Positions 37,295 through 47,805 of a DNA stretch of 64,000 bases are shown in pieces (position 1 is the first letter of the stretch; each line of letters opens with the position of its first letter). A model generated the notes under the pieces. That model did not search any database. It was given only the letters and a program-made list of their open reading frames with translations, and was not told where the DNA came from. The stretch lies in contig JAPEUQ010000001.1 of the NCBI GenBank assembly GCA_027946365.1, positions 3,038,001 to 3,102,000 on the forward strand, written 5' to 3'. The translations under genes and the position numbers were made by a program. This stretch comes from Kalmusia sp. IMI 367209 (Eukaryota; Ascomycota; Dothideomycetes; Pleosporales; Didymosphaeriaceae).

Positions 37295-38349
37295 GCTTGG
37301 AAGCGTGCGTGGTGTAACTCTGGTGTGCTTTGTGTCGACTTATAGGACAGTGTAGACTAAGTGGCAATTCGTGTTTATATACGGAAGAGTGACGTTAGAA
37401 CACCGGCAACGGTTGCCCTGTGGACGAGAGAATAGGGAAGTGAGTCAAGGCGAAGCATCGGTGAAGTCAAAGGCGTTTTCCCAGAGGCCTGCCTTCAGTT
37501 AGAAAGACATTTGAGACGCGGCCGGGCAGCACAAAGTAAGTTGAGTAACCCTAGGATGCGTCAGAAGAGTGAGATATATGCTCAACCCCACCGGCAACTA
37601 AGTAAGTGCAAGTAGACATCCTCGAAAACGTATCGAGCGTAGATCAATCAAACCACTCGACCCGGTTAAGCTGAACCAATGAGCTAATGACAGAATATAC
37701 TGCAGCTTTTGTCGTTACAGGGGTTTGCCCCTTGTCGAAGCTCGCATGCACTAGGGTCATATGGAGAAATCAGCAGCATAAAATTTTTGCAGTGCCAACT
37801 CTTGTCAGTTGCATGAAGAAGTTGTGATGTCCAACATATGTACCGGTTTCTATCTTGCTATATAAGATGTCCAATGTAAGCGAACAACGTCTTGCAATCG
37901 ACAGCTTTTTGGTGATTTGAGAAGACCACATCGAAGGATGGTTGCTTCAGCTCTACGGTTCCTTTATCATGTATTGAATAACATTCATTTCGTGTTCTGG
38001 CCATATCTCTTACAATTTCGACCCTGCGCTGAAAGAAACTATTCCCACGTGCAAGACGGGAGGAAGTGATGTCGCTGTGGCTGTGTGTGGCGTTTTTACC
38101 CGTTTAATCCCTGCCTAATGACGCAACCTCGCCATACCAAAAGATCAACAACCAGGTTCGCCTTCATGCAACGAGCACCAGCCCAGATCGTCATGCGCAG
38201 CCGATAAAAGACGCAGATCTCCTCCGAGTCTTCGTCCAAAAAGTTTTGTCTTTCAGACGTCATAAAGAACAAGCACATTTACTTCGTCAAAGGCGAATCC
38301 CCAACCCGCAAACAATCACGGCAGCCTTCCGTAGTAGAACACGACCATA
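37295..38349. promoter_or_regulatory. Divergent promoter region
   Basis: About 1.05 kb between the start codons of the Myb-like gene (-) and the single-TM protein gene (+). Nothing coding; no clear core promoter motif. Confidence 0.55.
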
Positions 38350-39863
38350 ATGTCTCTCTCCTACTTCAATGTTAAGAAACTGCGGCGCCAGTCCAAACAG
38401 CAAGATCCTACTGAGGAAACGGTAGAGAAGGCTGTTGATACTGCAGTCGCTAAACCGCTCAAATCGCCACCAGCACCCACGGTTACCACGCCCAGCGAAG
38501 AGCCCGCAGCCGAACCTGTACTCGACGAGGAGGACGAAAAGTTTCTCGCTAGACTGGCTGCTATTTCGAACGAGCCTGAGGGTACACCACCACCACTGCC
38601 TAACCGGCGTGTCGAAGCCGTCGAGAATGGAGAGAAGAAGACAGGTAGAGATGCGCAAACGGCGCTGCTTGATGGCGCCGATAGTGTCCCGCTACCTACG
38701 AGTCCGCCCGAGGTCACAGTCGAGGATACAGACAAGGAAGTCACCGCTTCGAAAGGAGAGGGTGTGAGCAGAAGGAAGAGTGTAATGTCGTACTTTGCGC
38801 TCGCGCAAGCGCGCTTCAAGAAAGCTGCGGAGAAGAAAGACAGCGAGGCAGGCAGCAAAGACACAGACAAGAAGAAATCTAAAATAACTGCCAAGGACAA
38901 GGAAAAGGCTGCAGATAGCTTGCTCCTCGCCGCGCAGTCCGCAAAGACTGCAGAACAGAAGGAGAAAGAGCAGGAAGAGGACGATCTCACCGCTATCCTG
39001 GACGACCTCAATCTCTCCGCCGTAAACAACCGCGTGTTTTCCTTCTCTGCCGAGTCCGAAGAACTCTTCAACAAGTTCAAGCTCGTGCTCAAGGATATCG
39101 TCGCTGGCGCACCAACCGCGTACAATGACCTCGAGAAACTTTTCACAGAGTACGAGACCACGCTGAAGAAGATGTACGGTAACCTGCCCCCGTTCTTACA
39201 GAACATGGTGAAGAGCCTGCCAGCGAAGATGACGGCTGCGCTGGGCCCAGAAATCCTCGCTGCGACGGCGGAAAAGCCCGGCTTCGACGCGAAGCAACGG
39301 TCGACGCTGAAGGAGGGGGTCAAGGGTGCGGCAAAGAAGCAGGCCAAGGCGAAAATTCCGAGTCTGAAGAGCCTTCTGTCTGCTGAGGGCGCGGTGGCGA
39401 CCATGCTGCGAAGCATCCTCAATTTCCTCAAATTGAGATTCCCGGCTGTCATGACGGGCACCAACGTCGTTATGAGTCTGGCTGTGTGTTGTAAGTCATC
39501 TACCTATCCTTTCCCCTGAGTGTGACCATGTAGCTAATCGGTTTTCTAGTACTCCTTTTCGTGTTTTGGTACTGCCACAAACGCGGGCGCGAGACCCGCC
39601 TCGAGAAGGAACGTCTTGCAGCCGGAGACGCGGACTCCACGCTTGCAAGTAGCGCTTCCTCCATCGGTTCGGACGCCGACTCTGTCTTCGGCCCCAGAGC
39701 CGCTGGAGAGTCAAGCAGGCAGGGCGTCGCTGAAGAAGAGAGGCCCCAACCTCCACTGATCATTTCAGATGGTGCCGGCACCGAGCCTGACGAGCCGAAA
39801 GCAACAGTGCATGATATGCCGAGTGTGAGAGATCTGCCATCGCCGTCTGCAGCGCCGAAATAG
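38350..39863 (+). CDS. Single-pass membrane protein, function unknown
   Basis: Two exons, 38350-39490 and 39550-39863 (59-nt intron); 484 residues. The first ~225 residues are disordered, rich in Glu, Lys, Pro and Thr. A helical region follows (about 225-360, with ILDDLNLSAVNNRVFSFSAE and a Lys/Ala-rich stretch). Splicing completes one transmembrane helix at about 368-388 (VVMSLAVCLLLFVFWY), followed by a basic HKRGRE stop-transfer and an acidic, Ser-rich tail of ~95 residues. No signal peptide, so the large N-terminal part probably faces the cytosol. I do not recognise the family. An organelle-membrane adaptor is one guess; nothing in the sequence fixes it. Confidence 0.82.
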
Positions 39864-40059
39864 GGGGCTCAGAACGGTGGGACGGAGAGGGAAAGGGAGT
39901 AGGAGTTTTCTGTCTTGGCTTCAGATTGATATCCCTGGTTTTACTATGTAGGTCCTTGTAATGTACGAATCTCACGATCAGTCACGAATAAATGTTAATC
40001 TCTTCACGAACATGTATCGTTTCATTATGATATCTATCATCTTGTCCGTCTACCGCTTC

Positions 40060-41535
40060 TCATTGCGTTGATGGTCCCCGCTCGTTATACAGTGCCATAT
40101 TCGCAAGCTCCAATTGCACCCTTAGACTCTCGTTCTCGGCGTGCTTCTCCTCGGTTTCTTTCGTCTTCTGCGCAAGTGCGCGCCGCAGGTCGTCGACTTC
40201 CTGCCGCAGTGTGTCGAGCTCAGAATCCTCTGCTAGGGGGATGTTCTCTAAGGCAGAATTACACTGCGCTATCAGACTGGGATCGACCTGCGAAAAGCCG
40301 CGCTCCTGGGTATCACCCTGCGGCGTCGAAGACGCATGCGTGGGCTGCTCAGGGTGGGAATGCGTGTGCAGAGGAGGGCGAGGAGACTCATCGACATCCG
40401 AACCAGGTTCGCTGTCGGACACGAGGCCCTCGCCGAGTTCCTGTCCAGCTGCTTTGCGCGCGCGCTTGATTTGTGCGCGGATATTGTACACGTCACGCTT
40501 GAAGATGTGGATGCCTGGTAGTCTCTCCTTAAGTATCTGAACCGTGCGACCTACGCCACGATCACGACCTGGTCCCGCCATACCCTTGCGTAGCATCTCC
40601 TGCTCCACGATCTTCCAAACGGGGCCCCCGCTCTCGAGACTATGCTTGCCCCCCTTCTTGTTTGGCAGCAGCATCTCGACACTCTCATCCTGCTGTGTAT
40701 CTTCCTCTTGGCTAGGCTGACCTTGGTCGATACTTAGCCGCTGTTGCTCGCGTTCTTCGAGCGCAGTTACACCGCCCACACCCACCCTCCCCTTGAACCC
40801 TCCACGTCCTCTTCCGCTGCACCGCCCACCCTCACTCGGCCGTCCTCATGATTATGTATCCCTCGCCCACCCGCAACACCCAGCTCCCGTCCTCCTTCTT
40901 CCCATCAACCCACATCTTGCAGCCCGTCTTGTAGCTTACGCGGTTCTTGCGTACGCGCGTCTCGGGCGTAAGCTTGTGTGTGTTCTTAGGTGCGCCGTAG
41001 CAAACGCAGGCGAGCTTGATGCGCGACCGGTTCTTGGCCGTCGTGTTGATGGAGAGCGCGTAGCCGTGGGCCGAGGCGTGCGATTGTGCGTACGAGTGCA
41101 GCGCTTGCCAGGTGGGGTGCGTCGAAGGGGTGGTGGGAGCATGTCGAAGTGGCCTGGAGGCGCAGAGTTGGGGATTATGGGCGGGGGTTGGTGGGAAGGG
41201 GTTGCGGTCTTGGGGTCTGAGGGTGTAGAAGATTCGGTGAAGTCATGGTGTGCGGTGGTGGAGGACGAAGGCTGGAATTCCCGGCTCTCTTCAGGCGAGA
41301 GATTGGGGTCGAGATGCAAGCTGCTGTGCTCTATGTGTGCGTGCTGTGAGGGTAGCGTGTGGTGGTGTTCGGCCGGTGAGGACACGCCGAAGGAAGTTGT
41401 ATGGTCGGTGATGGGGTCGCCATGGTGGACGAAGGCAGGGTACGAGGAAGCGGCAGTCGCGAGTTCGTGAGGGAGGGAGTTGTACGGGTCTTCGGGTATA
41501 CTGTGAGCGCTGTGAGAGTGGAGAGCGGGCCTCAT
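40060..41535 (-). CDS. FAR1-type DNA-binding domain protein (frame uncertain)
   Basis: Minus-strand gene. The middle reads as a FAR1 domain: WQALHSYAQSHASAHGYAL, KNRSRIKLACVCYG, a basic RVRKNRVSYKTGCKMWV and, in a neighbouring frame, IHNHEDGR. These supply the Cys/His zinc ligands typical of FAR1, a domain descended from Mutator-type transposases. A 44-nt intron (40835-40792) links this to the C-terminal part, which holds a helical region (HSLESGGPVWKIVEQEMLRK), KRDVYNIRAQIKRARK and a terminal coiled coil. The N-terminal ~130 residues are His/Ser/Pro-rich; the start at 41535 is a guess. The frame breaks twice: within about 41111-41160 and at about 40856-40873. Both could be homopolymer errors or decay, so this may be a pseudogene. 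A stand-alone transcription-factor-like role is inferred. Confidence 0.65.
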
Positions 41536-42554
41536 AGTGGTCGGATGGGGGCGGCTCAGCTGCTCCGTATCGTGTATTTGGAGCAAGGACGTTGGGGTGA
41601 ATGACGCTAAAATGTTTGACGGGTGTGCACGTGCGGGGAATCCCTGTCACGCTTCGATGCCACTTTTGGTCCTCTCCAATGCGCAGCCCCATGACTACTT
41701 CTTCGATCTCAAGATATAGGGCAGTAGTGCGTCATCGTGTGTACTAAATACAATGAATTCCGGACGATTTCTAATCTGATTGGCCAAAGATTGAAAATAT
41801 TCTTGAGTGGCTCCACGAACAGTTGTCAGGAGAGGGTCTACGATACTCTCAAAGATCTCTTCGTGGAACCCGATAAACGAGGTCTAAGAAGATACTCTTG
41901 CCTCTATTGATCTCCGTTGTATCCACTAGGTACGGTGACAATGATGATTGAACCTCACTACCATCTGTCACACTTACAAGTGTAGGTTGGGAGTCCTGGT
42001 GAGGTGGAACAACGACCGGCGACTGACTCTCGTTCTTATACCTCCTAGCTCTTCCACTATTCATGGAGCTCGGTATATGCGGAGTATCAGCGAGGAGTGA
42101 AAGGAATGTGTCTGAAGCGGCCGGTCTGTGCTTATATCCTTTGACAGACATTTCCGCCAACAGTTGAGAAGCTGAAAGTAGTACTGTACTAGTGCACCTA
42201 ATATGAGCCAGTCGCCCCAACTCAACTTCATATTCTGCTTTTTTCTGGCCTGAGAACAGGTGGCAACTGTGCCAGCTGCCGAAGTCGGAAAGACGCAGCT
42301 ACAGACAGCAGCGACAACTGAGTATGAAGGATAAATCTGATGCGGGCGAGCGCATGCGTGAGTTACGAGCTTGTAGCGCGTGCGAAGATATTTTCTTGTA
42401 GGTTCGGCTGCACTACAGCAGTGGAAGGACTTCTTCCTCAACCTCGCGCCTGCGGCGGGAGAATCAATGAAAAAGAAAAGAGGGGTGTGAGCCACAAGTC
42501 TCACTCGTTCGAAGCCTCGGATCTAAAGCCGCAGCTCGTCGTACTACTTCATAA

Positions 42555-42730
42555 TGAACGGTAGTCTCTACACGTAGCACGAAGCTATCAGCAGAGAGGA
42601 AACCAATACAGAATCGAGCGGGGTTCTCGAAGGCGCACAGAGGCTGTAAGAGACGCATGCACGGGATCTCCAACGATGAACCCCAGCTCTAGGCGGACCA
42701 TACGACCGAAGCCGCGTCCACAATCGACCC
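42555..42730 (-). repeat. Dispersed repeat, copy 1 (inverted relative to 61.4 kb)
   Basis: Read on the minus strand, this segment aligns by eye with 61430-61622 on the plus strand. Shared blocks include gattgtggacgc, gtccgccta, a 19-base core close to gcgtctctcacagcctctg, and gatagcttcg near the far end. It begins about 560 bases upstream of the zinc-finger gene at 43294 and points away from it. Confidence 0.65.
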
Positions 42731-42780
42731 GACCAGTCATAACCGTAGCCCGAGTATGCATGAAAGCAAGGACGAACATA

Positions 42781-42893
42781 GATAGCCTTCGCAGATGTGC
42801 TTCAGTGCTGACAAACAGATAGCCATCATAGATGAGCTTCAGTGCCGTCGAACGAAGATAGCCATCGCGATTGTGCTTCAGTGTTTCTCGAGT
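42781..42893. repeat. Three-unit tandem repeat (37-39 bp)
   Basis: Units start at 42781, 42818 and 42857, each opening with gatagcc and containing gcttcagtg. They are 37-39 bases long and about 75-80% alike by eye. Read on the minus strand they form part of an open frame without known domains. Confidence 0.75.
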
Positions 42894-43293
42894 GGGACTG
42901 TGAGGGGAATTGGAAAAGCTTGTAAGGAATCTTCGCCAGCGTTTCAACAAAGACAATCCGGCCCTATGAGGAGCAAGAGAGAGGCGGGGCAGAGTCGAGT
43001 TTATATAGAGGAGGAGCGAGCCTAGCCAAGACGCTATATTAGCGTCCATGTGATCGTGCCTAGCGAGCGATCCGTGCGTTGTCCCACACGGTGATGGTGA
43101 GGGTGAGGTTCCCGCCTGCAGCTGCCTAAAGTCGCAAGTGAAAGAAAGACTTCGGCTTTTTGAACACGTCACTACACTTTTGCGCTGGTTATAGGTTAGC
43201 TCGACATAATCTGCCCGACAGGGACAACCACCTCAGATCAGCCTCAACCCACGGTTAGGGCTCACCCAAGACGAGTATCGACAGAGATTAGTC

Positions 43294-44731
43294 ATGCCGG
43301 CAACGCCTTCCAAAGATTCATGCTCCTCTGCCAACCAGAAGGCTCCAGAACGAGGCGGAGAGTCTGGCCCCGAAGATGGATCGCCCACTACAAAGCTAGC
43401 GGAGGCAAATGCGCAGATATTGGCGCTCAAGCAGCGTGTCGCAGAGCTGGAAGAGAATAAGAGGTCATGGGAGCAAGAGAAGAGGATCATGAGGCAAGAA
43501 CACAAAACTAAGAGGAGCAGTCTCAACAAGGAAATCAGAGAGTTGTCAAACCTGGCAAATATGCGCGCCGGACTCCCTCCGATCAATACGAATCAACCCA
43601 CAGACGATATCGAAAACAGCTCTTCCGATGACGACTCCACAAACTTCCGCTACCCACTTCGATCATCCAAAAAGCCCCGGCTTGTGGAGCCTAGTCTCGA
43701 CAACGTCACGGATGCGCCGCCGAGGTTGGAGGACATCCTTTCTACGCTCCCTTCGCCTCCGTTCACGAGCTTGAATAAGACCAACAGATTATCCTTGTCC
43801 CTAGAGGAGCGGATGTCGGCGCTGGGTCCTCCACCATTCTCGACCTCTAACCAGATCATTGAGCTTCCATTGACGTTAGTGGAGAAAGTTCCTGCGTTGA
43901 GTCACTCTTTACTCGCTACACAACCTTCTACGACCCCTGCTATGCTGAATCTACCACCTCTGACTACGATCGGCCCTACCAAAATCTCATATACTCGGAG
44001 CCGCTCCAACAGCATCGAGACAACTTCAGCTGTTTACATACCGGCGACGCGGAGGACATTGGACTTCTATCCCTCGCAGAAACGTTCGGCAGCCGATATG
44101 GAGTAAGCTACATTACCAAGTTTCGATGGTCAAGTAACTAACGTTCACATAGATCTTCTGATGAGCCTACAGCTGGGCCACTAGAACCAAACAAAGCAAT
44201 GCCCTTTCCTATCTGCATCTATTGCTACACACATGGACTTCGATGCGATGCGCTATATCAATGTGCAAACTGCTCTCAGAATTACCGAGTTTGCAAGCGA
44301 GCACTATGTTCTAATTGGACAGCTGGTAGCTGTCACGCTCCAAGCTGTACTAGGGCGCATGAGAGAGATAAGGCCACTTATAACGTTGTCAAGGCAGGTC
44401 ACATTCGCAAGAAGCTTCGCAAGAACGACGACGGACCTGATGATGCGAATAATGGCGGCAGTAATGGGAACGAGCTTGCAAACCCAAATGATCGAGGACA
44501 TCAAGGTGGAGGTTTTGGAGGTGACGATCGCGTCGGCCAGATACTCCAGCCCAAGACTTTTCTGGGTGGCAAGGCCAAGCGATACCCTCGGAGGTGCAAG
44601 CAGAAGAAGCGAGATAGGCTAAGACAGCTCGCGTAAGTAAACCAGCACGTCGTATCAGGCCATCGTTTCGGAAGATTAACATCATCAGGAATTCCGAGGG
44701 TGCAGGTGCTGCCGCTGATGACACTGTCTAG
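43294..44731 (+). CDS. Coiled-coil protein with Zn2Cys6-like + CCCH zinc finger (paralog A)
   Basis: Three exons: 43294-44102, 44153-44632 and 44689-44731; 443 residues. Residues 30-95 form a coiled coil (LAEANAQILALKQRVAELEE), ending in LSNLANMRAGLP, followed by an acidic patch and a basic RSSKKPRL, a likely nuclear signal. The C-terminal block has Cys291, 294, 301, 307, 310 and 317, spaced C-x2-C-x6-C-x5-C-x2-C-x6-C, exactly the Zn(II)2Cys6 spacing. It runs straight into Cys322-x7-Cys330-x4-Cys335-x3-His339, a CCCH finger ending CTRAHE. A Gly/Asn-rich linker and a basic tail (RRCKQKKRDRLRQ) follow. The gene at 57939-58969 is a clear paralog. Nuclear nucleic-acid binding is inferred; I know no named family with this layout. 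Confidence 0.85.
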
Positions 44732-45071
44732 GAAAGCAGTGACTTCATCAAAGGGACCATAGAGTTGGAATTAGTGCCGAATGGCAAAAGAATCACAGGA
44801 GCGATGATTTTCTCTCAGGCTGTTCTCAGTGTATCCCCGTACTTATCGATAGAGTAGAGAACGTGCCACATGTAGTATTGAGTAGATGAATCTTTGAAAA
44901 GCCTATGATTGTGTCTGAAATACTACACCACAACTATTCCAATCTTAAAATATAGCAGATCATCAACAAGGATCGCTACAGAGAACTAAAGACACACATG
45001 GAACAATGTACGATTTTGAACACACCATTAGCAATCATGCTAGCTCAACTCTGGGCTCACGAAATATGAAA
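44732..45071. other. Short convergent intergenic stretch
   Basis: Shared 3' region between the zinc-finger gene (+) and the coiled-coil gene (-). AT-rich; nothing else seen. Confidence 0.6.
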
Positions 45072-46078
45072 TTAGGCAGCCGGCTCCATCTCCACATCCT
45101 CCTCGATCATCATGCTGTTGCTCTGATGGAAGCCGCCGTAAGTAGGGATGGCAGTAGCAGCAGTAGCGGCAGCGGATTCGGCGGCGGCTTTATTCTTCCT
45201 AGGTCATGTCAGTGTATTTAACAATGCGAAAGGGGACCTGAATCTTACGCGCGCTGAGCCATCTTCTTCGCCTTGACCTCTTTCTTGTAAAGGGTTCTCT
45301 TATCAGGATCACCGCTTTCCGCTCGGTGGTTGCGCTCCATAATGGCGAGCTTCTGCTCTAGGCTTGCGATCTTTTTCTCTTGCCTTCCAATTGATTCCGC
45401 CTGGCTTGCGATAACTCTGTCCCGTTCGACGAAGTCGTCCTCCTTGAGATTGAGATGCTCAGTGTACTCAAGCTCGGCAATCCTCTGATTCTGAAGCGCG
45501 ATTTGAAACTGCAGCTCTTCGACAGTGTCCTTATGCTCGAAATGCTGTTCATACATCTACATCAGGTGAAAAAGTCAGTCATCATATTATCTTTTGGCCG
45601 ATCACCATGTTCCGATTAAGCATACCTGACGATGATGGTCGGAAGCCTCCTTGATGAGGCGTTCTTTCTCAGCCTCAAGACGCTTGATCACTTCCGACGC
45701 TTCCTCCAAAGTCTTCGGTTCAACGAACGTTGTATTGATGTTCCGTCTATGCTCTTGCGCACGCTCTTGCTCACGATTGTCGAGGCCCGACACCTGCAGC
45801 TGCAGGGTGACAATCTTTTGGGTCAGTGCTTGCATCTTCTGATACTCGTCGCTTAGACCGAGAGCAAGTAGCTTCTGACTGATATCACCCATGTCATCTG
45901 GCTCAGGCAGAGAATCCAAGTCTTGACCATCACGCTCACCGCGCTCATGTGCGATTGGCGAGATGACTGGCGAAGTGGTAGGAGTGGGATCGGGTGCATT
46001 GATCGGCGAGGCAGCTCGCACCGTCGCAGGCGCGGCTGTTGTTGAGTTTGCGTCGTAGTTGTCGTTTTGGGTAGACAT
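45072..46078 (-). CDS. Small coiled-coil protein, function unknown
   Basis: Three exons on the minus strand: 46078-45626, 45556-45249 and 45198-45072; introns 69 and 50 nt; 295 residues. The first ~60 residues are Thr/Pro-rich. A coiled coil then spans most of the protein (YQKMQALTQKIVTLQLQVSG; EVIKRLEAEKERLIKEAS; AESIGRQEKKIASLEQKLAI), followed by a Lys-rich stretch and an Ala-rich, acidic tail ending EEDVEMEPAA. I recognise no family. It is convergent with zinc-finger paralog A, and another small coiled-coil gene sits beside paralog B, so the pairing may not be chance. Confidence 0.78.
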
Positions 46079-47805
46079 TGTGAATGTGGAGGGTGATGTT
46101 CAGTAAAGAGTGTAAGGTGGAGAGTGAGTGGAGAGCGAAGAAGGTTGTGCATCGAAGGGCATACGCTCTTGGGCTATGTACAAACGGTCTAGGCGCTAGT
46201 CCAAAATTGACGTAAACAAGAGTGCGGTGTGAAATCGGTTCGTCGGTGAGGCAACCTCGGAACGAAGACTTCAGTCTACCCTATGCGACCTCGTTCTTTG
46301 TGCCATGGTGCTTCGTAGGGAGACTTTGTTTTTATTTCAAAGGGTTAGCATGCGGGTGAGGAGGGTGCACGCTGAGAAGCCCTACGCTGCATAGCTGTGA
46401 TCAAACACAGGACGTTGTGTCACATACATATGTATGCAAACGCTAGTATGAGCTGATGATGCGTGACCTCAGTATAAAGAGTATGCCAGTTCAAACATAG
46501 CTACCTGGAGGCCAAAGGTGAAGTCATTCATTTGGGTTATCACGGGTTAGTCTTGATCAATGTTACCTGTGCTAACATGACCGAGGAAGGACTATTCTGC
46601 TGCCGCCAGTTTCATTTTCGTGCCCTTTTTTCGCGTTAACTCTGTGAGAATGTACACGACGAGAGCCGCCGTTTACCGCTAAGACGGAGGGTCATAGTTC
46701 CTAGGTAGTATGTAGTCCTTGTGAAGCAGTCATCAAATAAGAGACTGGAGTCATACAAACAGGACGAAGTATTTATATAAATGGATATGTAATGTGAGCA
46801 GAAGGAAATAACAAAATGCCTAGTGAACACACGTTAAAGTCCGGCTTACAAAGTTTCGACGCTTCATAGAGAGAAGGGTGGGGGAAAGTTCTTAATAATG
46901 CGGCTAGACAAAGCATCAAAGCTCACAATGTAAGAGGAGTGATATACTATCAACCGTCTCAAACGTGCTCTGGTACGTACAAAAAATGCATACTGGGGAG
47001 TTTTGAATTAGCGCTTGCCGTATCATTGGTCAGCAGAAAAAGACTGTCATTGAGATGGAGCAGAACATCGCGGATCATGTTTGGATCAGTGGACTGCAGG
47101 AGCGGACTCTCGCGGCTGAAGCGAGGCTCAACGAGGAACGAGGGCGAACCATCGTGTCTCACCAAGCCACCCTCGCACTCATGAGCAGGTCTTCGCCAAG
47201 CAAAACTCGGCCCTTAGAAAGCGTGTGGAGGAGAATTATTGTTCGAAACAGAAGTTCGCTGACGCGACCGCAGAAAAACATTAGGATGTGCAAGTAAACT
47301 GAGGACAAGCGGTGCAGGACAATGCAGGAGCGGAGTGCAAGTTCCGCACCCACTTTATCTTCGGTGTATGAGCTGACATAGGCCAAGAGATAGACATGAT
47401 TAGCCTGCTGCACCAACATCATCGTCACCGCCATCTATGGCGCTACTCAAGATATACATGTCGTGGAAGTGCGGATATGAAACACTGTATCCTGGTGGTC
47501 CTTAGCTTATTATGAGTATTTCGATGTCTAGCAAATCAAAATTGACGATGAAGATATACTTGGAGCTGAGATTCCGTGCCTCGTCGATCTGATAATCGAT
47601 ATCTCACATACTCCATACACTTGACGCAGAGACCGTAGATGGAGATATGAGTGGTACCCTTGATGTCCGCATAGGCATCTCTCGCTAAACTAGCTTTCCA
47701 TCCCCTGCCATCCCACTTTCCCTATCATTCTCTAGCGCCATCGCTCATCACCTTATCTATCTTGACGTTTAGATATACCATGCTACGAAGTCCCCCCACA
47801 GAACT
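46079..47805. other. 1.7 kb intergenic stretch with a gene relic
   Basis: Apart from a short coiled-coil-like relic at 47055-47284, nothing coding is apparent. The part between 46200 and 46900 is AT-richer than neighbouring genes. The P450 promoter should lie in the last few hundred bases. Confidence 0.5.
47055..47284 (+). pseudogene. Relic of a coiled-coil gene
   Basis: From the ATG at 47055 a frame reads ISGLQERTLAAEARLNEERG, heptad-like. At about 47180-47190 the helical pattern moves to a neighbouring frame (EQVFAKQNSALRKRVEENY), which stops at 47284. A frameshift within a short coiled coil would explain this. The piece is too short for a full gene and has no clear promoter or splice extension. 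It could be a broken copy of a coiled-coil gene like those nearby, or the exon of a gene I cannot assemble. Confidence 0.4.

Larger units (their letters stand above)
41536..43293. other. 1.76 kb intergenic stretch with repeats
   Basis: Contains a dispersed-repeat copy (about 42555-42730), a three-unit tandem repeat (42781-42893) and a minus-strand TATATAAA-like element near 43003-43009. A minus-strand frame ending at 41849 (start candidate MSVKGYKHRP near 42151) and another across 42588-43172 are open, but neither is recognisable. If the TATA element is used, a minus-strand transcript would cross the repeats. Confidence 0.5.
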
